Shown in pieces: positions 25,651-36,500 of a DNA stretch of 64,000 nt; the first letter of the stretch is position 1; each line of letters opens with the position of its first letter. The notes under the pieces were generated by a model. The model did no database searches. It saw only the letters and a program-made list of their open reading frames with translations, and was not told the DNA's origin. This DNA is from Methanolinea sp. (GTDB lineage: Archaea; Halobacteriota; Methanomicrobia; Methanomicrobiales; Methanospirillaceae). The stretch is from the NCBI GenBank assembly GCA_024518585.1, contig JANIHI010000004.1, positions 62,001-126,000 of the forward strand. Reading direction: 5' to 3'. A program made the position numbers and the translations under genes.

Positions 25651-26349
25651 TCATGAACTGGTGGAGAGGTGGGCAATCATGGAAAGGAACAGCCTCTTTC
25701 CGTCTGAAGAGCCGAGGATATCCTCGGATGCACGTTCAGGATGGGGCATCATCGCAAGGATATTTTTTTGAGGGGCCAGAATCCCTGTTATGTTCTGGAA
25801 TGATCCGTTGGGGTTACTCCCGGAAGTGACATTGCCAAACCGGTCACAGAACCTGAAGGCGACCTGGGAGGAAAAACCCGGGTCTTTTTCGACCCCCGGC
25901 GGAGTGACGTACCTTCCTTCCCGGTGCGCAATGGGGATCCTGATGACCTCACCAGGCGAGTAGAGAGATGTAAACGGCGTATCCGTCCGTTCTACTCTGA
26001 GGAAGAGGGGTCGGCAGATGAACTTGGGATAGGCATTGACGGTGAAAACCCCGGGAACGAGCCCGCTCTCGGCAAGTATCTGGGCCCCGTTGCAGATGCC
26101 CAGGACGAGGCCCCCACCTGCGGCAAGCCGTCGAATGTCAGCCATTACCGGTGTCCGCGCGGCAATCGCCCCCGCCCTGAGGTAGTCACCATAGGAAAAC
26201 CCGCCGGGCAGAACAACCGCATCGTATTTCCGGGCAAGGCCCTCCTTGAACCAGACGAGGTCAGTATCCACCCCGCAGATTTCTTCGAGGACGTAGGCGA
26301 CGTCCCGGTCACAATTACTGCCCCCGAACTGGATGACGGCAAACCTCAT
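25651..26349 (-). CDS. purQ: Phosphoribosylformylglycinamidine synthase subunit PurQ
   Basis: PurQ is the glutaminase subunit that feeds ammonia to PurL in purine synthesis. The 232 residues show RFAVIQFGGSNCDRD, the class I amidotransferase nucleophile in LGICNGAQIL (about residue 88) and the catalytic histidine near the C-terminus in MMPHPERASED. The start ATG at 26349 overlaps purS by four bases. A longer frame to 26406 is ignored because the family start is MRFAVIQF. Confidence 0.96.
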   Translation of the reverse strand: MRFAVIQFGGSNCDRDVAYVLEEICGVDTDLVWFKEGLARKYDAVVLPGGFSYGDYLRAGAIAARTPVMADIRRLAAGGGLVLGICNGAQILAESGLVPGVFTVNAYPKFICRPLFLRVERTDTPFTSLYSPGEVIRIPIAHREGRYVTPPGVEKDPGFSSQVAFRFCDRFGNVTSGSNPNGSFQNITGILAPQKNILAMMPHPERASEDILGSSDGKRLFLSMIAHLSTSS

Positions 26350-26591
26350 CCCAGTACCTCTATCTCGTACTTCTGGATGACCGGGTTTGCGAGCAGGCGC
26401 TCGCACATTGTTTTTGCCCGTTCCCTTGCCTGGAGTTCATCATCGGCATCGAACCGGACGATGAACTGGCGGGCGGTTTTCAGTTCCTCTGTCTGAAACC
26501 CGAGGTTTTCAAGTGCCCGGCGAATGAGTGACGCTTCAGGGTCAAGCACCCCCTCTTTCAAGGAAATGGTGATACGAACAAGGAACTTCAT
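26346..26591 (-). CDS. purS: Phosphoribosylformylglycinamidine synthase subunit PurS
   Basis: The 81-residue dimeric subunit bridges PurQ and the small PurL. It shows VRITISLKEGVLDPEASLIR at the N-terminus and a C-terminal CERLLANPVIQKYEIEV, the family pattern. It is hidden inside a longer open frame; a GGGAGAA sequence about nine bases before the ATG at 26591 supports this start. It lies four bases after purC. Confidence 0.94.
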   Translation of the reverse strand: MKFLVRITISLKEGVLDPEASLIRRALENLGFQTEELKTARQFIVRFDADDELQARERAKTMCERLLANPVIQKYEIEVLG

Positions 26592-26595
26592 GGTA

Positions 26596-27315
26596 TCAAT
26601 TCTCCCTTCCCGCCGATGTGATGACCTGCGCAACCCGGGCGTATGTTTCCATGACATCCCCCTTCGAGAAACGGTACACGTCCTTGTCAAGAGACTTTCT
26701 CGTCCCGGTCTCCCAGAGGCGCATCGAGTCCATGCTGATCTCGTCGGCAAGGAGAATCTCCCCCTCCGCCCGCCCAAACTCCATCTTGAAGTCGACGAGG
26801 GTGATGCCGAGAGTTGCAAAAAAATCCGAAAGGACCCTGTTGATCCTGTGGGCAAGCTCCTTGACAACTGCCAGCTCTTCGGGTGTGAGGATACGGAGTG
26901 CTATGATGAGATCGTCATTGAGCAGCGGGTCATGCCTCTCGTCATCCTTGTAGTCAATCATGATAACAGGGGGCTCGAGAACCGTTCCCTCCTCGATTGG
27001 ATAGGTCCGTACCATGGAGCCTGCAGCAATATTGCGGACGATCACCTCCAGGGGGATCATCTCCAGTTCTCTCACCAGCATGTGGGTGTCGTCCGGCATG
27101 CCGAGGAAATGGGTCTTGATCCCGTTCTTCTCGAGGAGGCGAAAGAGGTATGCCGAGACCTGCGCGTTGAGCCGTCCCTTCGAAGAGAGGACATCTTTTT
27201 TCTTTCCATCAAAGGCTGTAATATCGTCCCGGAATTCCATCAGGAGAATCCCTTTCATGTCCGTCCTGAAGACTGACTTTGCCTTGCCCGTGTAGAGGAG
27301 ATCACCCTTGTGCAC
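26596..27315 (-). CDS. purC: SAICAR synthetase PurC
   Basis: This enzyme joins CAIR and aspartate with ATP in purine synthesis. The 239 residues begin GDLLYTGKAKSVFRTD after a GTG start and contain SSKGRLNAQVSAYLFRLLEK, EVIVRNIAAGSM and LADEISMDSMRLW. An AGGAG sequence lies about eight to ten bases before the GTG at 27315. Its first 14 bases overlap the end of cofG, so purine and F420 genes share a transcript. Confidence 0.96.
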   Translation of the reverse strand: MHKGDLLYTGKAKSVFRTDMKGILLMEFRDDITAFDGKKKDVLSSKGRLNAQVSAYLFRLLEKNGIKTHFLGMPDDTHMLVRELEMIPLEVIVRNIAAGSMVRTYPIEEGTVLEPPVIMIDYKDDERHDPLLNDDLIIALRILTPEELAVVKELAHRINRVLSDFFATLGITLVDFKMEFGRAEGEILLADEISMDSMRLWETGTRKSLDKDVYRFSKGDVMETYARVAQVITSAGREN

Positions 27316-28300
27316 AGTCCCCGCTCCTTTCCTGTACTACTTGGCAGAGGCGGGTAATAAGAGGTTTGAGTCGGGGCGGGTACCACCCTTTTTTGATGAA
27401 ACGCGGGTAGATGCAGAGCCTCTCTTTCAGGCAGACCCCTCCCAGTTTTCTTTCGAGGTCGCGTATCTCCGGCCACTGGTGTTCGGGGTTGACATAATCG
27501 ATGGTGAGGGGTGAGATCCCGCCAAGGTCATCGATGCCGCACGGGACGAGTGATGCGATGTCAGCAAGGTTGGGTGGGACCTGGACGGCGATATCCCTTG
27601 GCAGGATTTCTTTTGCCAGCTGGATGGTCCTGCAGATTTCACCAGTATCCACAGGGGGGTGATCGGCCATTGGTGTCCCCACCTTCGGGCAAAAGTTCTG
27701 GATAATGACCTCCTGGATATGGCCATACCTCTTGTGGAGGTCTGCAATGACCGTGAGGGAGTCCTTCCGGTCTGCCATTGTCTCACCGATTCCGATGAGG
27801 ATCCCGGTTGTAAAGGGGATGCGAAGCTTCCCGGCATTCTCTATCATCTCGATACGGACAGCAGGATCCTTGCCGGGTGAATTGCGGTGTGCACTGACGG
27901 GGGCCGTCGTCTCGAGCATGAGTCCCATGCTTGCGTTGACCTCCCGGAGCCTTTCGAGTTCCTCCCAAGAGAGCACACCGGCGTTCGTATGGGGGAGGAG
28001 CCCGGTATCGATTGCTCTCTTCGCCATGTCCTGGCAATAGTCGAGAATATCACCATAACCGTGCCGCCCGAGGAACATGGTGAATCCAGGTTCCAGTTCG
28101 GGACGCTCACCGAAAGTAAAGAGGGCTTCGGTGCATCCCAGGGCAGCTGCCCTGTGCAGGGTGCCAAGGGCCGTGGCAGGGGGGAGGACGCACCCCTCCC
28201 CCACCGGGGTACGGAAGGAACAGTAGGCACACCGGTTATGGCAGACCGTTGTGAGGGGGAGGAAGACGTTTCTTGAGTAGGTGATGACAGGGCGGGTCAT
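27302..28300 (-). CDS. cofG: 7,8-didemethyl-8-hydroxy-5-deazariboflavin synthase subunit CofG
   Basis: CofG is one of two radical SAM enzymes (with CofH) that form the deazaflavin ring of F420. The 332 residues carry the cluster motif CHNRCAYCSF near residue 18, followed by the barrel with TFGERPELEP, GLLPHTNAGVLSW and GILIGIGET. The frame extends far upstream, but the ATG at 28300 (GGAG four bases before it) gives the family N-terminus MTRPVITYSRNVFLPLT. It is divergent from cofC. Confidence 0.95.
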   Translation of the reverse strand: MTRPVITYSRNVFLPLTTVCHNRCAYCSFRTPVGEGCVLPPATALGTLHRAAALGCTEALFTFGERPELEPGFTMFLGRHGYGDILDYCQDMAKRAIDTGLLPHTNAGVLSWEELERLREVNASMGLMLETTAPVSAHRNSPGKDPAVRIEMIENAGKLRIPFTTGILIGIGETMADRKDSLTVIADLHKRYGHIQEVIIQNFCPKVGTPMADHPPVDTGEICRTIQLAKEILPRDIAVQVPPNLADIASLVPCGIDDLGGISPLTIDYVNPEHQWPEIRDLERKLGGVCLKERLCIYPRFIKKGWYPPRLKPLITRLCQVVQERSGDCAQG

Positions 28301-28415
28301 GGAGCTCCAATGAAGGTAAACCTGCGAGCACATTAATAATCGGGGTTGGTGGAATCGGCTCTGTCCGTGACCACGGGGTATTTGAGATCCGGGAGATAAT
28401 GGGACAGGGACAGAC

Positions 28416-29078
28416 ATGGGAGTCCCTGCCATCATTCCATTCAAGCCGCAAAATCCAAAGAGCCGGCTCTCCTGCGTGCTCACGCCAGGAGAAAGGGAAA
28501 TATTTGCACAGACGATGCTTTCTGATGTGGTGGGTGCCGTCCTCGGTGCCGGGTGCGACCCGAAAGTTGTGTCAACAGAGCCATTCCCCTTTCTCCCCGC
28601 GCCGGTTGAGACAATCCCCCTCGGGCTCAACGAAACCCTTAACAAGGAACTGGCCGGGATGGAGGGGCCTGTTCTCATCATCATGGCAGACCTCCCCCTC
28701 GCGGACAGCCAGGCCATAGGAAGGGTTATTGCAACGCCGATGGACGTTGCGCTCGTCCCCGGGAGGGGAGGAGGGACAAATGCTATCTATTTACAGAGGG
28801 GCAGTTCCTTCCGGGTCGATTACTACGGTGCCAGTTTCCTGAAACACGCGAGGATAGCGAGGGAGAGGGGGTTATCCTGCGATGTGGTGGACACATTCCG
28901 CCTGCACACGGATGTGGACGAAAAAGAAGACCTCGTTGAACTCCTTATCCACGGGCGGGGGACGAGCAGGAAGTTCCTGGAAGATCTCGGTTTTGAGCTC
29001 TCCCTTGAGAAGGGGAGGGTGGGTATCCGGAGAAAGACAGAATCAACCGACGTTGAATCATCGTCCCGGAAAGACTGA
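28416..29078 (+). CDS. cofC: 2-phospho-L-lactate guanylyltransferase CofC
   Basis: CofC activates 2-phospholactate (or a related phosphoacid) with GTP for F420 side-chain synthesis. The 220-residue nucleotidyltransferase-fold protein starts MGVPAIIPFKPQNPKSRLS, with the signature KPxNPKSRLS, followed by LIIMADLPLADSQAI (metal-binding aspartate) and GRGGGTNAIYLQ. AT-rich sequence (ATTAATAATC, about 28333-28342) in the cofG-cofC gap may hold its TATA box. Confidence 0.93.
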   Translation: MGVPAIIPFKPQNPKSRLSCVLTPGEREIFAQTMLSDVVGAVLGAGCDPKVVSTEPFPFLPAPVETIPLGLNETLNKELAGMEGPVLIIMADLPLADSQAIGRVIATPMDVALVPGRGGGTNAIYLQRGSSFRVDYYGASFLKHARIARERGLSCDVVDTFRLHTDVDEKEDLVELLIHGRGTSRKFLEDLGFELSLEKGRVGIRRKTESTDVESSSRKD

Positions 29079-29112
29079 AATCATCAGAAAATTCGGGACG
29101 TGGAAAATAACA

Positions 29113-29886
29113 TCATTTTTTTGGATTTTTCAAGAGGCCCATGAAGAGGCACTCAGATGCAGCAATGGTCTCGGTCCCCACCGCGTCCGTTATTGGCACG
29201 TCAAGCCCCCGGATAACGGCTGCAGGCGTACGTTCGTCGGCTTCCCCCATGACGATCTCTGCTGCTGACGCGAGGTTATCTGCCAGGGCCTGCCGTGTTA
29301 CCTGCAGTTCCCTTCCAAAAAGGTCGTGCCTGCCCCGGGCATCGATCACGGAAGAAAAACCCGCGCACCCGATGGCTACACCCCCGCACCCGACGCGCAT
29401 TGGATGGGTCCTGCTATCCGCAATGATGACGCCTAGCAGTGCCCCCGTGCGTCTTTTGATCTCCTCCTTCAGGAGGCGGGCACTCCTGTCGGGATCACGG
29501 GGGAGGGGAGTCACGCACCCGGGCGGAGCGTTTGAGGCATCTATCCCGGCATTGGGGAGAAGTGTTCCATTTTTCATGCAGAGAAGGAAGCCCGGTATTC
29601 CGCCCACTATTTCATCGCTCTCCTCCCGTATGCACTGGATGAGCCGGGGGTCCAGGGAATACGTCCTGGCAAGGGCCTCTGATTCAGCATCGAAAACGAC
29701 GTCCTCGAGTCGGATAACCCTCCCCTCCGCAGTTGCAACGGCGGTTTCCGCAACGACAAGGATATCCCCTGATACAAACTCCCCCGCCCCGGTCTGGGAA
29801 ATGGCCCTGATGAGAATGCCCGCAATATCAGACCCCTGCGTAATCAGGGGCGTCCGGATACCATAGACCGAGAATGAATCTCTCAT
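29113..29886 (-). CDS. cofE: Coenzyme F420-0:L-glutamate ligase CofE
   Basis: CofE adds glutamates to F420-0 with GTP. The 257 residues contain YGIRTPLITQGSDIA, DILVVAETAVATAEGRVI, LPNAGIDASNAPPG and ADSRTHPMRVGCGGVAIGCA, all typical. Its ATG overlaps the stop of the folP-like gene (ATGA), placing it at the end of the glyA-folD-folP operon. It converges on cofC. Confidence 0.95.
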   Translation of the reverse strand: MRDSFSVYGIRTPLITQGSDIAGILIRAISQTGAGEFVSGDILVVAETAVATAEGRVIRLEDVVFDAESEALARTYSLDPRLIQCIREESDEIVGGIPGFLLCMKNGTLLPNAGIDASNAPPGCVTPLPRDPDRSARLLKEEIKRRTGALLGVIIADSRTHPMRVGCGGVAIGCAGFSSVIDARGRHDLFGRELQVTRQALADNLASAAEIVMGEADERTPAAVIRGLDVPITDAVGTETIAASECLFMGLLKNPKK

Positions 29887-30695
29887 GCTCTCCGCCGTAG
29901 CTTCTCAGCGACTGCGATAACGTCACGGGTCTCGGCCACGTCGTGCGTCCTGACGATGTCTGCGCCCTGGCAGACGAGGAACATCGCCATGGCAAGGGAT
30001 GCCGGGAGCCTGCCTTCGGGAGGCCTGTTCCCGATGGTCCCAAGAAAGGTCTTCCGCGAGACCGCGGCAAGGAGGGGCCGGTTAAAAGCCGAAAAATCCC
30101 TGAAATGGCGGCAAATCTCCCAGTCAAGCTCTGTTGTCCGTTCTTCCCGCCAGAGACCGATCCCGGGGTCAAGGATGTACTCGGTCACCCCTGCGGCATG
30201 GGCACGTGTCTCGACCATGGAGAGAGCCAGGTGCACGTCCTCGAGGGAGAGAGGATCACCAGGGGCCCGGATCGATGCCATGAGGAGAGATGGCAGGCCC
30301 GAACTTTCGACGAGTGAGGCATAGCCCGGGTCAAGGAGCCCGGAGATATCATTGACAAGGGCTATATCATAGGTCAGGCACGCCTCGAGGACAGACCTGT
30401 CCATCGTGTCGACCGAGACCCTGATGCCCGATCCCTCGAGGGAGGAGAGGGCTCTCTTCATCCTCAGCCTCTCCTCTCCCGCCGGGAGGGAAGGTGCATG
30501 GGGAGCAGTGCTCCGCGCACCAATATCGATGATGTCTGCCCCCTGTTCCACGAGTGTGCATGCCCGGGAATGGATACTCCCCGCGGGACTGTAGGACGCA
30601 GAGAAAAATGACTCGGGGCTGCAGTTGATGACACCCATGAGCCGCACGGGTGCCCCTCCACCGATTGTCAGCCCCTTTACTCTGCACCGGTACAT
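29883..30695 (-). CDS. folP: Dihydropteroate synthase-like protein
   Basis: The 270-residue TIM-barrel protein has the pterin-binding motifs [55 protein letters not shown] and ILDPGIGLW. The second motif departs from bacterial DIGGESTRP. In archaea such proteins may serve folate or methanopterin synthesis, where the arylamine partner differs, so the exact substrate is open. Its place between folD and cofE in one operon with glyA supports a one-carbon cofactor role. It overlaps folD by 19 bases. Confidence 0.85.
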   Translation of the reverse strand: MYRCRVKGLTIGGGAPVRLMGVINCSPESFFSASYSPAGSIHSRACTLVEQGADIIDIGARSTAPHAPSLPAGEERLRMKRALSSLEGSGIRVSVDTMDRSVLEACLTYDIALVNDISGLLDPGYASLVESSGLPSLLMASIRAPGDPLSLEDVHLALSMVETRAHAAGVTEYILDPGIGLWREERTTELDWEICRHFRDFSAFNRPLLAAVSRKTFLGTIGNRPPEGRLPASLAMAMFLVCQGADIVRTHDVAETRDVIAVAEKLRRRA

Positions 30696-31519
30696 CCCTG
30701 CATCCTCGCTGCCAGGAAAGTATTCTCCATGAGGGAGGCAATTGTCATGGGTCCTACCCCGCCGGGAACAGGAGTAATCGCGCCGGCAATGTCTTTCACG
30801 CGGTCAAAGTCAACGTCGCCACACAAGACGCCATTTATCCGGTTTGTTCCCACGTCGATGACGACGGCACCCTGTTTGACCATCGGAGGTCCGATAAACC
30901 GGGGCTTTCCTACAGCTGCAACAAGGATGTCTGCGGTCCGCGCAATTGAAGGAAGGTCGCGTGTCCGGCTGTGGCAGATGGTCACGGTGGCGTGCGCGTT
31001 CAGGAGAAGCGCTGCCATCGGCCTTCCCACATCGATGCTCCTTCCCACGACCACGGCATGCATCCCTTCCGGCTCGACATCGTAGGCAGAGAGGAGTGTC
31101 ATGATTCCGAGGGGGGTGCAGGGGGAAAAAACCGGTCTCCCGAGGAAGAGTCGTCCCATGTTGCCAGGGTGAAAACCGTCCACGTCTTTTTGTGGATCGA
31201 CAGACTCGATCACCTGTGCCGTGTCGATGTGGGCTGGCAGGGGGAGTTGCACGAGAATGGCATTGATTGAACGATCGCGATTGAGACGGTCAATATGGGA
31301 GAGTACTTCTGCCGTGGTCACGGTTGCGGGAAGTTCTACCCCGATGGACCTGATCCCAACCTCCCCACACGCCCGGTGTTTCATGCGCACGTACATTGCC
31401 GAGGCGGGATCATCTCCCACGATGACGGTGGCAAGAGAGGGGGAAAGGCCGGAGGCACCGATGGCCTCTCTCAGGTGGGAGAGCCGTTCCTGTGATATCT
31501 TCTTTCCATCGAGTATCAT
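30677..31519 (-). CDS. folD: Bifunctional methylene-THF dehydrogenase/cyclohydrolase FolD
   Basis: FolD oxidises methylene- to methenyl- and hydrolyses it to formyl-tetrahydrofolate. The 280 residues include [20 protein letters not shown] (catalytic tyrosine and lysine), [22 protein letters not shown] and the NADP-binding [14 protein letters not shown]. Most methanogens use methanopterin for this chemistry, so a FolD next to glyA points to a separate folate-type one-carbon pool, as described for Methanosarcina barkeri. Confidence 0.94.
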   Translation of the reverse strand: MILDGKKISQERLSHLREAIGASGLSPSLATVIVGDDPASAMYVRMKHRACGEVGIRSIGVELPATVTTAEVLSHIDRLNRDRSINAILVQLPLPAHIDTAQVIESVDPQKDVDGFHPGNMGRLFLGRPVFSPCTPLGIMTLLSAYDVEPEGMHAVVVGRSIDVGRPMAALLLNAHATVTICHSRTRDLPSIARTADILVAAVGKPRFIGPPMVKQGAVVIDVGTNRINGVLCGDVDFDRVKDIAGAITPVPGGVGPMTIASLMENTFLAARMQGCTGAE

Positions 31520-31520
31520 A

Positions 31521-32759
31521 CTAATCCGGGTACAGCGGGAACCTGGCTGCCATCGACCTGACGTCCTCCCCTATCTTCCTGATGAGCGGTTCGTTATGGA
31601 TGTCTTTTAAGATTTTTCCGATGTATTCGCCGATTTGGTGCATCTCCTCCTCCTTCATCCCCCTGCTCGTGACGGCCGGTGTCCCGACACGGAGGCCGCT
31701 CGTGACAAACGGACTCCTCTGTTCGTTGGGAATCGTGTTCTTGTTGACCGTGATGTGTGCCCGGCCAAGGGCCTGTTCTGCCTCGAGGCCCGTAATACCG
31801 CGATCTGTCAGGTCAATGAGGATGAGGTGGTTATCGGTCCCGCCTGAGACGAGGCGCAGGCCCTGTTCCATGAGCGATTCCGCCATTGCCCTGGCATTTT
31901 TAATTATCTGCCTGTTGTACTCCTTGAATGACGGTCGCAGTGCTTCCTTGAAACAGACTGCCTTGGCCGCGATGGTGTGCATCAACGGTCCCCCCTGCAT
32001 GCCGGGAAAGACGGCCTTGTCCACCATCGCCGCATATTCTGTATTGCACATGATCGCACCCCCCCGGGGGCCACGGAGTGTCTTGTGGGTTGTTGTAGTG
32101 GTAAAGTCCGTTACCCCGACAGATGTGGGGTGGAGACCGGTAGCCACGAGCCCTGCGATGTGGGCAATATCCGCCATGCAGTACGCGTCCACCCCATCAG
32201 CGATCTCCTGGAATGCCCTGAAGTCTATGGTCCGGGGGTATGCGCTGGCCCCGCATACGATCATGGTTGGTCTCTCCTTGCGGGCGATCTCCTCGACCGC
32301 ACCGTAGTCAATGGTCTCTGTCCGGGGATCCACACCGTACTGGGAGACGCGGTAGAACTGGCCCGTGAAGCTGACGGGGGACCCGTGGGAGAGGTGACCC
32401 CCCTGGGAGAGCTTCATGGAGAGCATGAGATCCCCTAGCTTCATGGTGGCAAAGTAGACGGCCATGTTTGCCTGCGTTCCCGAATGGGGTTGCACGTTGG
32501 CATGCTCAGCGCCAAAAAGTGCCTTCAGCCTGTCTCTTGCGAGGTTCTCGGCCATGTCGTGGAATTCGCATCCCCCGTAGTAGCGTTTCCCGGGGTAGCC
32601 CTCGGCATACTTGTTGGTCATGATCGAACCCATCGCCTCGAGAACTGCACGGCTGACGAGGTTTTCAGAGGCGATCAGTTCCAGACCGTCCCGTTGCCGT
32701 TCAAACTCCTTGTGTATAATCGATGCGATCTCCGGATCGGTATCGGCCAGATAAGACAT
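31521..32759 (-). CDS. glyA: Serine hydroxymethyltransferase
   Basis: This PLP enzyme interconverts serine and glycine, charging a pterin with a methylene group. The 412 residues have [30 protein letters not shown], the PLP lysine in [14 protein letters not shown] and [13 protein letters not shown]. It heads a leftward operon glyA-folD-folP-cofE. No Shine-Dalgarno precedes the ATG; an AT-rich CTTAAAACC on the coding strand lies about 20 bases upstream, so the message is probably leaderless. Confidence 0.96.
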   Translation of the reverse strand: MSYLADTDPEIASIIHKEFERQRDGLELIASENLVSRAVLEAMGSIMTNKYAEGYPGKRYYGGCEFHDMAENLARDRLKALFGAEHANVQPHSGTQANMAVYFATMKLGDLMLSMKLSQGGHLSHGSPVSFTGQFYRVSQYGVDPRTETIDYGAVEEIARKERPTMIVCGASAYPRTIDFRAFQEIADGVDAYCMADIAHIAGLVATGLHPTSVGVTDFTTTTTHKTLRGPRGGAIMCNTEYAAMVDKAVFPGMQGGPLMHTIAAKAVCFKEALRPSFKEYNRQIIKNARAMAESLMEQGLRLVSGGTDNHLILIDLTDRGITGLEAEQALGRAHITVNKNTIPNEQRSPFVTSGLRVGTPAVTSRGMKEEEMHQIGEYIGKILKDIHNEPLIRKIGEDVRSMAARFPLYPD

Positions 32760-33077
32760 GTGTAAGTGGGTTGGTTTTAAGAAGGAAATACATTTTCTCC
32801 CCCATCAGGTAATATCACCATAAACAGTTTTTTAGCCCATGTTCAAGGTTTTACTGCGCTGATTGTTTCGGCGGACCATCCATTCCGGGATGAGCGAAGG
32901 GGGGTCGGGGATCTTTTTCTACGATTTTTTCGAGAAATTAAGGCAGAAATTCGCCTCCACAGGCAGCATAATTATTATACGTTCATAATTCATGATTAAC
33001 AATGAGGGCTTTTGACGATACAAGACATTGCCCCTAATCCTGGTTGAAGGGGAGGACCAGCCCCAGAGGAGAATGAT
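32760..33077. promoter_or_regulatory. Divergent promoter region between glyA and the smc operon
   Basis: No gene is visible in these 318 bases. The left end holds the glyA TATA-like run (about 32772-32781). AATTATTATACG (about 32971-32982) and a following TTCATAATTC are candidate TATA elements for the rightward coiled-coil/smc/scpA operon. A GAGGAG ribosome-binding site stands six bases before the start at 33078. Confidence 0.4.
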
Positions 33078-33560
33078 ATGGAAATTATAAAGGACAAGGA
33101 CCTGGGCCAATCACCCCTTGATGAGAGGGTTGCTGCCCTGGAAAAGAAAGTAAAGGAGATCGATGCCCTCGTAAAAGGCCTCACCGAGGAGCTCCTTGAT
33201 CTCAAGTCTGTCGTCATGAAAATTTCTAAGGCAAGCGAAGAGAGGGCCAGGGCAGAAATGAGGATGACAAAGCAGCCTTCCGGAGGGACGGGCCAAGCCC
33301 CGATCATCCTCCAGAAAAAGACCCCGAGTCCCGCGGTTACCCAGCGTCCTGCACCACCTGCTGCCCAGGCGGAACCGGAAAAGATGGATATGATCATGCA
33401 ACCGGATGGAACTCTTGCACCCGAGAAGAGGAAGAACAGCGATTATATCGTTGCATCGGCAGGATTTTCAAAGAAAAAGCAGAATGTGCAGGGTTCTGGG
33501 AAGAAGAGCGACCTCATTGTCGCCGAGGAAGAGGATAAGGAACCAGCGCAGAAGCGATAG
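33078..33560 (+). CDS. Coiled-coil protein upstream of smc, unrecognised
   Basis: I do not recognise this 160-residue protein. Residues ~12-60 form a heptad-rich coiled coil (LDERVAALEKKVKEIDALVK), residues ~65-110 are a Pro/Gln/Ala-rich, probably disordered linker, and the end has two similar short motifs, KNSDYIVASAGFSKKK and KKSDLIVAEEE (both with the pattern K-x-SD-x-IVA). It has no membrane segment. It starts the operon with smc (15 bases apart) and scpA, so a role at the chromosome or with condensin is suggested by position only. Confidence 0.75.
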   Translation: MEIIKDKDLGQSPLDERVAALEKKVKEIDALVKGLTEELLDLKSVVMKISKASEERARAEMRMTKQPSGGTGQAPIILQKKTPSPAVTQRPAPPAAQAEPEKMDMIMQPDGTLAPEKRKNSDYIVASAGFSKKKQNVQGSGKKSDLIVAEEEDKEPAQKR

Positions 33561-33574
33561 CGGGGCACCGGTCT

Positions 33575-36500
33575 TTGCACATCACGGAACTCGAGATTGA
33601 TAATTTCAAATCATTCATAAAAAAGACAAAAATACCTTTTTACGAAGGATTTTCCGTCATATCCGGTCCCAACGGTTCCGGAAAAAGTAACATTATCGAT
33701 GCCATACTCTTTGCCCTTGCACTCTCGAGTTCGCGCACGCTCAGGGCAGAAAAACTGACAGACCTGATCAATCTCGATTCGGGAAAGAACAGTGCGGAAG
33801 TCACACTGACCTTTTCCGATGGCACGAAGATCCGGCGCCGGATCAAGCGCAGCCCGACGGGGTATTACAGCTATATCTACCTCAACGACCGCCTGACGAA
33901 ACAGTCCGAAGTCAGCGACCTCCTGGCAAAGCAGGGGATCAAGCCCCATGGGTACAATGTCGTGATGCAGGGGGACATCACCCGCATCATAGAAATGAGC
34001 GATTTTGAGAGGAGGAAGATCATCGATGAGATCGCCGGGGTTGCCGAGTTTGACCAGAAAAAGGAACAGGCTCTCCAGGAACTCGAGGTGGTCAGGGAAC
34101 GGATTGAACGGGAGGAACTTCTTCTCCGGGAGTTGTCCGCGAGACTCGGTGAACTTGCAAAGGAGAGGGAACAGGCCCTCCTCTTCCGCCACTGGCAGGA
34201 CAGACTTCAGCACCTCGAGGGACTGCGGGCAGCGGCTGCCCTCCATGCCCGCCAGCGTGACCTTACTGCCCTGTCACGCATGATCGAGGACGAGCGAATC
34301 GCCCTCGAAAGGGTGCTTTCCGACAGGAGCCTCGAGGAAAACGAGGTTGCCTATCTCAAGAAGGACCAAGAGGAGATAGATCTCCAGATAAACCAGAAAA
34401 GCGGAGCCGAGTATCTCCGCCTGATTGCTGATCTCGAAGAAGCAAAAGGGGCAATCCGGGTCGCCGAACAGGCGATAGCAAGGGCAAAGAAAGAGAAAGA
34501 GATCGGCCTTGAGGGATTATCGAGGACTTATATTGACCAGAAGAGGGCTGAGACCCGAATCGCCGAGTGCACCCAGGCCATCCGGGAGATGACGATAGAC
34601 AGGACAAACCTTGCAATGGAGGTTGCGACGGCCGCTGCACAGGTGGAGAAGATTGAACAGCAGATCCAGTCGCAGAGCCGGGATGCCGAGGGGGCGCGGG
34701 ACGAGCTCTTTTCCCTCATGCAGGCCATCGAGGAGAAGAAAGGGGAAAGGTCGTCCCTCTTACACCAAAAGGACATGCTCCTTGAACGCAGTCGCATGAG
34801 GACATCAGAGCGCGAGAGGCTGGAAGAACGCTTAAAGAGCCTTCTTGAAGGGTTTAGGGAAAAAACGGAGACGCTGGACCAAAGCAGGTCTGAAAGGGAG
34901 AGGCTTGAAAAGGAAAAATATAGCCTGGACAGGACACTCTCGGACAGGGAAAGCAGTGTCTTTGCCAGGAGAACAACACTCGAACGTCTGCGGGAAGAGT
35001 ACCACGAGTATGAACAGGAAGTCATCCGCCTCGAAGCCCAGCAACAGGCCCGGGGAGAGGCGGGTAGTAAGGCTCTTGAGGCAGTCCTCCCCATGGAAGG
35101 GGTCCATGGAACAGTTGCAAAAATTGGGAAGGCACCCCCCGAATACTCGACTGCCCTGAATGTTGCAGCCGGACAGAGGTTGCACTATATCATCGTAAAG
35201 GATGACTCTGTTGCAGCCCGGGCAATCGAGTACCTGAAGGAACAGAAGCTTGGCCGGGTCACGTTCCTGCCTTTAAACAAGATGAACCCTCCTGACCTTC
35301 CGCCCTTGCAGAAGGGTGACGGCATCATAGGGTATGCAGTCGACATGCTCGAGTTCCCCCCTGAGTATGCACCTGCATTCCGGGTTGTCTTTGGAGGAAC
35401 GGTGGTGATGGAGTCACTTGCGAGGGCACGAAAGTTCATGGGGAGGTTCCGGATCGTTACGAAGGACGGGGAACTCCTCGAAAAGAGTGGAGCAATGACG
35501 GGAGGTTCCTTTAAAAAACCCATCAAAGGCTTTGGAGCTGCAGTGGAGGACGAGGTTGCCCGGTTGCGGTCCCGGCTCTCCTCTCTCTCCGGGGAAATTG
35601 CGCATCTCGAGGGAGAGATCAGGAAAGCCACGGCAGAGATTGAATCTTTGCGGGCGAAGCGGGCGGATCTCGACAGGGAACTCTCGCGTCTCTCCATCAT
35701 CGCCGATGAAATATCCCGCCAGGAAGAGGTCTTCCAGAGGGAAAAGGTGCAGGTGGAGGAAGCCCTGGCCGCGCTCGATGGCGATATGAGGTCCGGGACA
35801 GCCGAGCTTGCGGCTCTTGAAGCAGCCCTTGACGCGATGACAGAAGTGATAACCCAGACCGGGAAGAAAATTGAAACAGTCAAGAAGAAACTCACTGATA
35901 CTCAGATACCGGCCCTCTCCGAGACACTTGAGAAAAAGAAGAAGGAAAGGGAAGAGTTCGAGAGACGCCTCCGGAACAAGGAAGCAGATATCAATGATCT
36001 CTCCCGGGAACGCCAGCACTTTGTGTCCCGCCTCGAGGAACTGAAAGCGGAGGTTGAGAGGATAAAAGCGAAGAATGTTGATACCGACCGGGAGATAGCG
36101 CTGGCCGAGGAGCAGATTGAAGCGAACAAGGCAAAGATTGCTGAGATCGAGGAGCGCCAGAAACAGTTTTCAAGTGACCTGGAGGGATTGAGGGAACGGC
36201 GCGGCCAGGTGTTGGCAGCAATCAGGGAATCGGAACAAAAAATCCTCACCCTCGATGCAACGGCCGAGCGGCACAGGGTTCAGCTCGATGCCTTGAACGA
36301 GAGATTTGCAACTCTGTCCAGGGAAGTCGAGGAGCTTCGCCGTCAGGTGGGCGAGACAGACACGGATCTCTCCCTCGAAGAGATCGAGGACGGTATCGCA
36401 GAGGCAGGCCAGGAGATAAAAAAGCTCGGGGCCGTCAACATGCTCGCGATCGAGGAGTACGAGCGGGTGGAAAAAAGAATTACCGAGAGAAGTGAGAAGA

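Noticed and set aside
34528-35895. Long minus-strand frames under smc
   Set aside because: They are Ser/Arg/Leu-rich shadows of the coiled-coil codons on the other strand.
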